Shown here one piece after another: positions 26,757-34,198 of a stretch of DNA of 64,000 bases (positions within the stretch are counted from its first letter, which is position 1; each line of letters opens with the position of its first letter). The notes beneath the pieces are model-generated. The model worked only from the letters and a program-made list of their open reading frames with translations. It had not been told where the DNA came from and made no database searches. The DNA comes from an uncultured Rhodospirillaceae bacterium (GTDB lineage: Bacteria > Pseudomonadota > Alphaproteobacteria > CAAGCB01 > CAG-977), in NCBI GenBank assembly GCA_900550445.1, contig URSF01000003.1, positions 1 through 64,000 on the forward strand, given 5' to 3'. The position numbers and the translations under genes are program-made.

Positions 26757-26926
26757 GGGGACAATCCTTTTTAATAAAAAACGTTTTGCCTAATTTCTAC
26801 CCGTTGGGGGGCGAAAGTCAAGGGAAAGGTCGACGCGCGCTAAACATTCTTGCATTAAACCGATTGATTTGATAGGCTAACCCTGCGTTTGTGAATTTTT
26901 TGCTTGCACTCAATCAAAAGGCATAT

Positions 26927-27526
26927 TTGATAAAAAAATACTTGTTAGTTTTATGTTTTTTTCTTGTTTCCTGCACGGGAGACAATTTGGCATTGTCAAA
27001 TAAAAGAAAAAATGAACATTGTATAGATATGGAACGCTTTAAAATTTTCCAGACTTTTCCTGCAAATTACGCTTTGGCGAATAATTGTAAAAAAAATGAC
27101 GAAGATTATTGCTTTGGAGCCATTGTATTGCTAACTCCGCAACGAAATGTTGATTACTATGACGGCATGTTCGTTACTTCTCCAGTCGGCAAATGCGCTA
27201 TGCAAGACGGTATATACCGATATGAATCAAAAAGTGGTTTGAATACGGTTCCCAGAATACGCTGGGCATTTAAATATGCTCCTGAAAACGAACAAGAAGC
27301 TGTTGCACAATTAAATGAACATATGGAGAATAGCATAAATGAATGCAAATTGATTTATGCGTCAAATAAAGAAACAAATACTGAAGAAAATATGAAAAAT
27401 TGCGATTGTGTGGTTAAAGAGGCGTTTAGATACCGTTTCCGAAAGTCAGAAGAGATTGAAATTTCCACAGAGGATTTGATAAAAAATATTAAAGAAAAAT
27501 GTGGAAAAATACCTGAATTTTTATAA
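26927..27526 (+). CDS. AT-rich putative lipoprotein, unknown function
   Basis: This protein of about 199 residues begins at TTG 26927 (AAAGG just upstream), which gives a clean lipoprotein signal (IKKYLLVLCFFLVSC with Cys in the lipobox). An earlier in-frame GTG at 26891 would put 12 unlikely residues in front. The mature part has several Cys (CIDMERFKIF, NNCKKNDEDYCFGA, NCDCVV, EKCGK) that could form disulfides. I do not recognise the family. Its base composition is far more A/T-rich than its neighbours, with AAA-heavy codons, suggesting recent acquisition. Confidence 0.6.
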   Translation: MIKKYLLVLCFFLVSCTGDNLALSNKRKNEHCIDMERFKIFQTFPANYALANNCKKNDEDYCFGAIVLLTPQRNVDYYDGMFVTSPVGKCAMQDGIYRYESKSGLNTVPRIRWAFKYAPENEQEAVAQLNEHMENSINECKLIYASNKETNTEENMKNCDCVVKEAFRYRFRKSEEIEISTEDLIKNIKEKCGKIPEFL

Positions 27527-27565
27527 TCATTCCAAGTTCTAGAAAGTCTTCTTTATCCATTGTAG

Positions 27566-27600
27566 CGAAAGCCCGCTTGAAAAAGCGGGCTTTTTCATTT
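27566..27600. terminator. Bidirectional terminator between convergent genes
   Basis: The stem AAAGCCCGCTT / AAGCGGGCTTT with a short A-rich loop is followed by a T run rightwards and by A/T in the other direction. It separates the lipoprotein gene from the DUF4143 ATPase gene. Confidence 0.8.
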
Positions 27601-28943
27601 TAAAAATCAACGTCCACGGAAACTTTTACGCCGCCGAAGTCCGCTTGTTTGAAAAACATCACCATGTACCACGGCAGATAAAGCGTTCTTTCGTCATCTT
27701 CCACGTTTCCCGAACAAAACACCATTCCTTTTTCCAAGCCCCATTCTTCAACCGCCAAAGCTTTATCCAAAGCGGCATGTTTTTTGTAATCTTTGCCCGA
27801 CTTGATTTCTATTGGGACGGCTTTGCTTCCCTGCTGAACGACAAAATCGACTTCACCGATTGATTTTTTATTTAAATACCTCAGCATAAAGCCGTTTGCT
27901 TTTAATTGTTGCGCGAATACGTTTTCCAGCACACTGCCCATGTTGACAGCCAGATTCCCCTGCAAAATATCGAATTGCACATTTTCCAGTCCCATGGCGC
28001 ACAGCAATCCCGTGTCCCCCATAAACAGTTTGAACAGCCGACTTTGCTCGTTGATTTTCAACGGTACTTTCGGTTCGGACAAATTGTAGCAGGGCAATGC
28101 GACCCCCGCGTTTTGCAACCAGACGAAAGCGTCTTCGTATTCGCGCAAACGGCTGTTTTTATCAATCGCGGCAAGGGTAAACCGCCTGTTTTTGTCATCC
28201 AGCTGAGCCGGAATTTCATCAAAGATTTGAGTGACTTTCGCCTTTTTTTCCAAAGTGTATTGACTGATATCCTGTCTGTATTGCGCCAGAATATCTTTTT
28301 GCAATTCAACAACCCGACCGATGTCATGCGTGTCAACAAATGTTTGGACAACGGCGGGCATGCCGCCGACAACGACATAATAGCGGAACAAATCCGTCAT
28401 TTTTTTGTGGATAATTTCCGCGGGCGGCTGTTTGCGATTATAGCAATCCCGCAAAACATCGATTGTTTCCCGCTGAACGCCGTTTGCCATGCAAAATTCT
28501 TCAAAATCCATGGGATACATTTGCAGCGTTTCTTCGTATCCGACGGGATACGACGGAACATGCTTGTAATTCACTCCCAGCAAAGAGCCTGATTCGATAT
28601 AGTCAAACCGTCCGTCGTCCACCAAAAATTTTATAGCCGTTCTGGCATTCGGACATTCTTGAATTTCATCAAAAAAAACAAGCGTTTTTCCACGCTCCAA
28701 AGACGTATTCAAAAACGCCGTCAGATTCATTATCAATGTGTCGGCGTTCAAGTCGCCTTTAAAGATTTCAGCCGCACTCGGTTGAGTTAAAAAGTTGATT
28801 TCAACAAACTTTTCATAATGCGATTTGCCGAACCGGCGAGCCAGATACGTTTTTCCGATTTGCCGCGCCCCTGTGACCAGCAACGCTTTTTTATTCGGAT
28901 TTTGCCTCCATTCTATGAATTTTTGTTCGATTTTGCGGAACAT
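27600..28943 (-). CDS. AAA_14/DUF4143-type ATPase
   Basis: This 447-residue protein has an N-terminal P-loop ATPase with Walker A VTGARQIGKTYLA (about 24-36) and Walker B TLVFFDEIQECPNART (about 86-101), then a winged-helix-like region. The C-terminal DUF4143 domain holds a PD-(D/E)XK-nuclease-like motif (IGEVDFVVQQGSKAVPIEIKSGK, positions about 363-385, key residues E, D, E and K). Such ATPases are common, patchily distributed accessory genes of unresolved function. Its promoter region carries three direct repeats. Confidence 0.85.
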   Translation of the reverse strand: MFRKIEQKFIEWRQNPNKKALLVTGARQIGKTYLARRFGKSHYEKFVEINFLTQPSAAEIFKGDLNADTLIMNLTAFLNTSLERGKTLVFFDEIQECPNARTAIKFLVDDGRFDYIESGSLLGVNYKHVPSYPVGYEETLQMYPMDFEEFCMANGVQRETIDVLRDCYNRKQPPAEIIHKKMTDLFRYYVVVGGMPAVVQTFVDTHDIGRVVELQKDILAQYRQDISQYTLEKKAKVTQIFDEIPAQLDDKNRRFTLAAIDKNSRLREYEDAFVWLQNAGVALPCYNLSEPKVPLKINEQSRLFKLFMGDTGLLCAMGLENVQFDILQGNLAVNMGSVLENVFAQQLKANGFMLRYLNKKSIGEVDFVVQQGSKAVPIEIKSGKDYKKHAALDKALAVEEWGLEKGMVFCSGNVEDDERTLYLPWYMVMFFKQADFGGVKVSVDVDF

Positions 28944-28955
28944 GCAAGCACCTCA

Positions 28956-29033
28956 ATCACGTTTTTCAACTATGATTATAGGATAAATATCACGTTTTTC
29001 AACATCAAACAGGCCGTTTGAATCACGTTTTTC
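28956..29033 (-). repeat. Three direct repeats with a 33-base period over the DUF4143 gene promoter
   Basis: ATCACGTTTTTC occurs at 28956, 28989 and 29022 (plus-strand coordinates), each copy exactly 33 bases from the next. The first two extend to ATCACGTTTTTCAAC. On the transcribed strand this reads GTTGAAAAACGTGAT. The middle copy supplies a -35 (TTGAAA, 28997-29002) for a -10 TATAAT (28975-28980) with a 16-base spacer, and copy one falls near the transcription start. This is an operator-like arrangement, about three helical turns per repeat. Confidence 0.75.
28975..29002 (-). promoter_or_regulatory. Promoter of the DUF4143 ATPase gene
   Basis: A -35 TTGAAA, 16-base spacer and perfect -10 TATAAT lie about 30 bases upstream of the start codon, with the -35 inside the second of three direct repeats. 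Confidence 0.7.
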
Positions 29034-29039
29034 CGAAAA

Positions 29040-31799
29040 TCACCCCAAAAACTCTTTGATTTTCAGCAAAGCGTCTTTTAAGCCCGTTTTTTCAACCGGC
29101 GTTCCTTCGGGAAAAGCCGTCAACGTTTCGCTGGGCACCGCGCGGTCTAACAGAACAAAAACGCCTTTATCGTCTTTTTTACGGATCAGCCGTCCGAACG
29201 CCTGACGCAGCTTCATGCGCACCAGCATCAGGTTATAGGCTTCCCCCGCTTCGCCGAACGCGGCTTTGCGGGCCTTGTGCGCGATATCGGGGCGATGCCA
29301 CGGCACACGATCAAAAACGATCATGCGCAGCGATTTTCCCGGCACGTCAATGCCGTCGCGCACCGCGTCCGTGCCCAGCAGGCAGGATTCCTCCTGCGCT
29401 TTGAAAATATCCAAAAGAGTTTGCAGATTTACCGTGTCAATATGTTGCGCCAACAATGGCAGACCGACATCCGCCAAAGGTTCTTTGATACGCTGATAAA
29501 CGGCTTTCAATCTTTTTATCGCCGTAAAAATCCCCAAAGCCCCGCCGTTTGCCGCCAAAAACAATTCACGGTAAGCAGCCGCCACCTGCGCCGGATCAAA
29601 TTTATCAACATCGGTCACAATAATGACCCGCGTGTTATTGGCATAATCAAATGGCGAATTAAAATCCGCCCGTGTTAAGTCAAACGGCAGGTCGGACAAT
29701 TTAAAATGCGCCGTTCCCGTCCGCTTTGCTGCAATATCCCAATCTTTTTCACGGTCGCCGCTTTTATCCGCCAGCGTCGCCGAAGTCATCAAAACGCCGT
29801 GCGCCGTCTGGCGTAGGACATGAGCAAACGGAAAAGTCGGATCAATCCAATGCCTGTGATAGCCGACGTCCGCGTCAAATCCGTCCATGCGCGTAATTTC
29901 CAGCCAGTCGACAAAATCGGCGGGCGTTTTTAAATTCAGCTGTTCCAGCATAATGCGCCACACGGCCAGCGGTTCCGCCGCCGTCTTGCGCAGCGACCGC
30001 AAAACGGCGGTGTATCTTTGTTTGTCAGCCGTTTCAATATCCGCGGCATTGTCGTTCATGTATTTTTCAATCAGGCGGATCAGCAGCCGAACTTTTTCTT
30101 CCAGCAGTTTCACATCGCCGTAAAGCGTCAAAGCCGTATCCGTCAATTCGGGCGCGGCGGGGCGCGGATCACATTCCAGCGAATATAAAGCGTCAACCTG
30201 TTCCGCCCGTGCGGCAACCTGGCGGTAAACCTGCGTTAAAAACTTTTCAAAATTCCCCTGCGGCGTTCTGTTTTTCAATCGGGACAAAGCATTCGTCCGC
30301 GGCAAAAAAGCGGCGGATTCCGTGACTTCCTGCGTTACAGCGCCGATATCCGGCGCAACCAGAGTCAAGTCTTCAATCCTGCGCCGGATTCCCTGCGCGC
30401 GCCCCGTATGACGGCGGTCGTCCGCCCCTAAAAGGCACCGCCGCATTTCCAATCCTTCGCGCAGATTGATTTCGCCGGCGAAAACACCGTCCGCCGCGTT
30501 AAACAGCTGATGCGCTTCGTCAAAAACGTAACGCGACGGCAAAACGACGTCTTCCGTCGCGCCGGCCAGCTGCGTCATTACCAGCGCATGATTGGCGATC
30601 ACGATTTTCGCATGCCGGCTGCGGCGCAGAATTTTTTCAATAAAACACTTTTTATAGTGCGGACACTGCGCATAAATACATTCGCCGCGCTGATCGGCCA
30701 GACCGGCCAACCCCTGCTTGTTCAACAAATCGCCCAACCAGCCCGGAAAATCGCCGCCGCTCAGATCGCCGTCTTTGGTTTTGGAAATCCAGCGCGCGAT
30801 CAACCCCAAAGGAACGGCGGAAGCGGGCAGCTGCGGAATCCGACCGACCGCTTCCGCAAAATTCAACAGACACAAATAATTTTCACGCCCTTTGCGCACA
30901 ACAACATTGCGTCGCTTCACCTGCGGATCGGGATAAAGGCGCGACAGCTCTCTTTCCAACTGGCGCTGCAGGTTACGCGTATACGTGCTGATCCAGACCG
31001 ATCCCGCATTTTTTTCAACCCAGACGCCCGCCGGCGCCAAATATCCCAGCGTTTTGCCGATTCCCGTTCCCGCCTGCGCCAAAACGGCGACGGGAACTTC
31101 TTCATCGGAACGCGGATTAAAAGCTCTGGCGGCGGTTCTGGCATAAACCGCCTGATCCGATCTGTCTTCCAGGACAAAATCCCTGACCGGCACGGCCAGC
31201 AGCTCGTTTAATTTGTTTTCGGCTTCGCTTTCTTCGACCGGCTGCGTTCCGGCCGGCATACCGGGGCCGGTTTCCTGCCATTCGGTCAGCCTGTCCCATA
31301 CGGCGAAACCGCTCAGACCGGCGATGCCGGCCGTTTGCGGACTGCGCCCCAAAGCGGCCAGAACATCAGCGCCCCAGACCCAGCCGCCTTCGCGCGCCAT
31401 CGTCAAAGCCAACGCCGTCGCACTGTTGCGTTCTTCGATATCAAAAGCCGCCAGCTTGCCCAATAAAATACGCGTTATAGAAAACAAGGCTTTAGCTTCT
31501 TCAATCGCGTTTTTCGGAACGGAAACATTTAAAGCCTCCGCCAGCCCGCGCGTCGTCGGCACGACGTTTACCGCGGGACAGACAAAAGCGAACAATTCCA
31601 AAACGTCTAAAACGATTTTCGGCATCTGCCGACCCAGCCGTCCGCGCATCAAAGACCGGTTGCACAACAGCACCGGCGCGCCGTCGGTTTGACGGAAAAC
31701 CCGAGACACGGCAATCACGCGGACGTCCTGCCCGTCTGCCGTTGTCAAAACAAAATCCTTTAATCCCGCCGCCATTGCCAGCGGACGCTTTTCCGCCAC
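29040..31799 (-). CDS. DinG-type ATP-dependent DNA helicase
   Basis: This 919-residue XPD/DinG-like superfamily 2 helicase has an N-terminal region (about 1-200) of the alphaproteobacterial type. Walker A is AQAGTGIGKTLGYLAPA (about 245-261). A Cys cluster for a 4Fe-4S centre is present (YLCLLN, then ECIYAQCPHYKKCF). The helicase box is VFDEAHQLF, and C-terminal motifs include MTSATLAD, DGIDVPGKSL and RQAFGRLIRKKDDKG. It probably unwinds 5'-3' on damaged or structured DNA. It stands divergent from lysS with about 90 bases between. Confidence 0.9.
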   Translation of the reverse strand: MAEKRPLAMAAGLKDFVLTTADGQDVRVIAVSRVFRQTDGAPVLLCNRSLMRGRLGRQMPKIVLDVLELFAFVCPAVNVVPTTRGLAEALNVSVPKNAIEEAKALFSITRILLGKLAAFDIEERNSATALALTMAREGGWVWGADVLAALGRSPQTAGIAGLSGFAVWDRLTEWQETGPGMPAGTQPVEESEAENKLNELLAVPVRDFVLEDRSDQAVYARTAARAFNPRSDEEVPVAVLAQAGTGIGKTLGYLAPAGVWVEKNAGSVWISTYTRNLQRQLERELSRLYPDPQVKRRNVVVRKGRENYLCLLNFAEAVGRIPQLPASAVPLGLIARWISKTKDGDLSGGDFPGWLGDLLNKQGLAGLADQRGECIYAQCPHYKKCFIEKILRRSRHAKIVIANHALVMTQLAGATEDVVLPSRYVFDEAHQLFNAADGVFAGEINLREGLEMRRCLLGADDRRHTGRAQGIRRRIEDLTLVAPDIGAVTQEVTESAAFLPRTNALSRLKNRTPQGNFEKFLTQVYRQVAARAEQVDALYSLECDPRPAAPELTDTALTLYGDVKLLEEKVRLLIRLIEKYMNDNAADIETADKQRYTAVLRSLRKTAAEPLAVWRIMLEQLNLKTPADFVDWLEITRMDGFDADVGYHRHWIDPTFPFAHVLRQTAHGVLMTSATLADKSGDREKDWDIAAKRTGTAHFKLSDLPFDLTRADFNSPFDYANNTRVIIVTDVDKFDPAQVAAAYRELFLAANGGALGIFTAIKRLKAVYQRIKEPLADVGLPLLAQHIDTVNLQTLLDIFKAQEESCLLGTDAVRDGIDVPGKSLRMIVFDRVPWHRPDIAHKARKAAFGEAGEAYNLMLVRMKLRQAFGRLIRKKDDKGVFVLLDRAVPSETLTAFPEGTPVEKTGLKDALLKIKEFLG

Positions 31800-31893
31800 G
31801 CTTTTTAATCCTTAAAGAGTTTACAAATCTTTTTATTCATTATAAGTATGTTATAACCTTATTGGAATCAAACAGAAAAAGAGAGTATTGAAA

Positions 31894-33480
31894 ATGACTT
31901 CGGATTCAAACGTCGCAATGACCGCCAACGCCTGGCCGTTTGAGGAAGCGCGCGCTTTGTTTAATGAAAAGCTGGGCGGTAAAGTTCCGGAAAAAGGCTA
32001 TGTTTTGTTTGAAACGGGCTATGGTCCGTCAGGACTGCCGCATATCGGCACATTCGGCGAAGTCGCCAGAACAACAATGGTGATGAACGCGTTTAAAACG
32101 CTGTACCCCGGCATTCCCGTCCGCCTGTTCTGCGTTTCCGACGACATGGACGGCCTGCGCAAAGTCCCCGACAACATTCCGAACAAAGAAATGGTCGGAC
32201 AGTATTTGGGCAAACCTCTGACGAAAATTCCCGATCCGTTCGGCTGCCATGACAGTTTCGGACATCATAACAACGACTGCCTGAAATCTTTTCTGGACAC
32301 GTTCGGGTTTGAATATGAATTTAAGTCCGCAACAGAGCTGTACACAGCGGGCGTTTATGACAAGGCTTTATTAAAAGTTTTGGAAAACTACGAAAAAGTC
32401 ATCAACGTCATTTTGCCGACTTTAGGCGAAGAACGCCGCGCGACATACTCTCCTTTCCTGCCCGTCAGCCCGAAAACGGGCAACGTCCTGCAAGTCGCAA
32501 TCACCAAAGTCGACAAAGAAAACGGCACGGTTTCCTTTATTGACGAAGACGGCGCGGAAACGACCGTTCCGGTCACCGGCGGGCATTGCAAGCTGCAATG
32601 GAAAGCCGATTGGGCGATGCGGTGGTACGCTTTGGACGTCGATTACGAAATGTCGGGCAAAGACCTGATGGAATCGGTCAGACTGTCCGGCAAAATCTGC
32701 CGTATCTTAGGGGGCGTTCCGCCAAAAAACCTGACATACGAACTGTTTTTAGATGAAAAGGGCGAAAAAATTTCCAAATCCAAAGGCAACGGCCTGTCTA
32801 TGGAAGAATGGCTGAAATACGCTCCGGCAGAATCTTTGTCACTGTTTATGTATCAAAAACCGAAAACGGCCAAACGCCTGTATTTTGACGTCATTCCCCG
32901 TGCCACTGACGAATATCTGAATTTCATCGGCGCGTATGACCGGCAGGAAGACAAAGATAAATTCAACAACCCTGTCTGGCATATTCACAACGGTAATCCG
33001 CCAAAGCCGGAAACAGGCTTGTCTTTCGGCATTTTGTTAAATCTGGTCAGCGTTTGTCATTCCGATGATCCGAAAGTCATCTGGAATTACATTTCGCGTT
33101 ACGCACCCGGAGCAACGGCCGAAAAGTGTCCGACACTGGCGCATTTGGTGCCGTATGCCGTGGCTTATTATAACGACTTCGTCAAACCGTCGCAGAAATA
33201 CCGCGCCCCGGCCGGAACGGAAACGGCGGCTCTGAACGATTTGAAAACGGCATTGGAAAATATGGCCGCCGATACGGCTGCGGAAGATATTCAGACCGTT
33301 GTTTATGAAATCGGCAAGAAATACTATCCCGATGATTTAAAGGGCTGGTTCAAGACAATGTACGAAACGCTTTTGGGACAGTCAACCGGCCCGCGTATGG
33401 GATCGTTTATCGCGTTGTACGGCGTTAAAGAATCCGTCGATCTGATTAACGATGCTTTGAATGGAAAGTTGGCATATTGA
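31894..33480 (+). CDS. lysS: Lysyl-tRNA synthetase, class I
   Basis: This class I LysRS of about 528 residues is the archaeal-type enzyme used by most alphaproteobacteria. The HIGH-like motif is GPSGLPHIGTFGEVARTTMV (about 45-64) and the KMSKS motif is KISKSKGNGLSMEEWLKY. ATG 31894 is chosen: GAGAG lies eight bases upstream, whereas the in-frame TTG at 31888 is too close to it. An extended -10-like TGTTATAAC lies about 40 bases upstream. It is coupled to the downstream dipeptidase gene by a 4-base overlap. Confidence 0.95.
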   Translation: MTSDSNVAMTANAWPFEEARALFNEKLGGKVPEKGYVLFETGYGPSGLPHIGTFGEVARTTMVMNAFKTLYPGIPVRLFCVSDDMDGLRKVPDNIPNKEMVGQYLGKPLTKIPDPFGCHDSFGHHNNDCLKSFLDTFGFEYEFKSATELYTAGVYDKALLKVLENYEKVINVILPTLGEERRATYSPFLPVSPKTGNVLQVAITKVDKENGTVSFIDEDGAETTVPVTGGHCKLQWKADWAMRWYALDVDYEMSGKDLMESVRLSGKICRILGGVPPKNLTYELFLDEKGEKISKSKGNGLSMEEWLKYAPAESLSLFMYQKPKTAKRLYFDVIPRATDEYLNFIGAYDRQEDKDKFNNPVWHIHNGNPPKPETGLSFGILLNLVSVCHSDDPKVIWNYISRYAPGATAEKCPTLAHLVPYAVAYYNDFVKPSQKYRAPAGTETAALNDLKTALENMAADTAAEDIQTVVYEIGKKYYPDDLKGWFKTMYETLLGQSTGPRMGSFIALYGVKESVDLINDALNGKLAY

Positions 33481-34112
33481 TAGACTTAATTGAACTGAAA
33501 GAAAACGATTATATCAGTATTTGCCTGATGTACGCTTCGCCAAACAATATGGCAAGCGTTGACGCTTACCGCCATTTCGGGTTGGGTGAACGGTGTTTTG
33601 CCCGCCCGGAACTGGCCGACGCTTTAAAACGTCTGGAACAGCCGCTGAAACAACGTCGCTTGAAACTGAAAATTTTTGACGCTTACCGTCCGCCTGTAGC
33701 GCACGATTACCTCAGCGCCCGCGTGCCGGTTAAGGGATTATTCGCCGAAACGGCGGAACTTTCCATGCATTGCCGCGGTATCGCCGTCGACGTCTGCCTG
33801 ACCGATGAAAACGACAAAGAATTGACGTTCCCGACAGCCGTGGACGCTTACACGCCGGAATACGCAAAACAACTGTCACAGGGGATTACGGAACCGTATT
33901 TCCGACATTTGCAAAAAGCGAATTACGCTTGTGCCGACCTGCCGCGGGAAGCGATTCAAAACAGATTATTGCTTTGCACATTAATGGAAAAAGCCGGCTT
34001 TGAACGCTTGCAGACCGAATGGTGGCATTTCAGCCTGCCCGGCGCGAATCGCTATGCCGTGATTGACATTCCCCTAGACACCGCAGGAAAGCTTGATTTT
34101 TCACTTTTTTAA
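33477..34112 (+). CDS. VanX/DdpX-like D-Ala-D-Ala dipeptidase (peptidase M15D)
   Basis: This 211-residue protein has the M15 zinc-site motifs SMHCRGIAVDVCL (S-x-H-x-x-G-x-A-x-D) and EWWHF (catalytic Glu with the third His), plus FDAYRPP typical of VanX. It probably hydrolyses D-Ala-D-Ala or a related peptidoglycan dipeptide. No signal peptide is seen, so it acts in the cytoplasm. It starts at TTG, overlapping the lysS stop (TTGA), with GGAAAG upstream; expression would be coupled to lysS. No vanA/vanH homologues are nearby, so resistance is not implied. Confidence 0.85.
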   Translation: MIDLIELKENDYISICLMYASPNNMASVDAYRHFGLGERCFARPELADALKRLEQPLKQRRLKLKIFDAYRPPVAHDYLSARVPVKGLFAETAELSMHCRGIAVDVCLTDENDKELTFPTAVDAYTPEYAKQLSQGITEPYFRHLQKANYACADLPREAIQNRLLLCTLMEKAGFERLQTEWWHFSLPGANRYAVIDIPLDTAGKLDFSLF

Positions 34113-34139
34113 TTCCTTTTGTTTCTTTTTTTATTTATT

Positions 34140-34163
34140 CCCCCCCCCCCCCCCACGTATACT
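34140..34163 (+). promoter_or_regulatory. Promoter with a 15-C homopolymer spacer (candidate phase-variation switch)
   Basis: A run of 15 consecutive C (34140-34154) sits directly before a -10 box TATACT (34158-34163). A plausible -35 (TTTATT, 34134-34139) lies on the other side, so the tract fills an 18-base spacer. Slippage would change -35/-10 spacing and so transcription of the surface-protein gene at 34199. The same design is known from Bordetella fim promoters. Confidence 0.6.
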
Positions 34164-34198
34164 GTAAAGCAGAATTTTTTTATTTTAAGGAGGGGAAG

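Noticed and set aside
26148..26774. 208-residue plus-strand ORF
   Set aside because: Antisense to gltX, with no RBS or family resemblance.
28956..29033. CRISPR-like array suggested by regular 33-base repeat spacing
   Set aside because: Only three 12-15-base repeats, overlapping a promoter, with no cas genes nearby; operator-like instead.
33477..34112. Glycopeptide-resistance determinant because of the VanX-like motifs
   Set aside because: No vanH, vanA or vanS/R homologues are adjacent, and chromosomal D-Ala-D-Ala dipeptidases occur in non-resistant bacteria.
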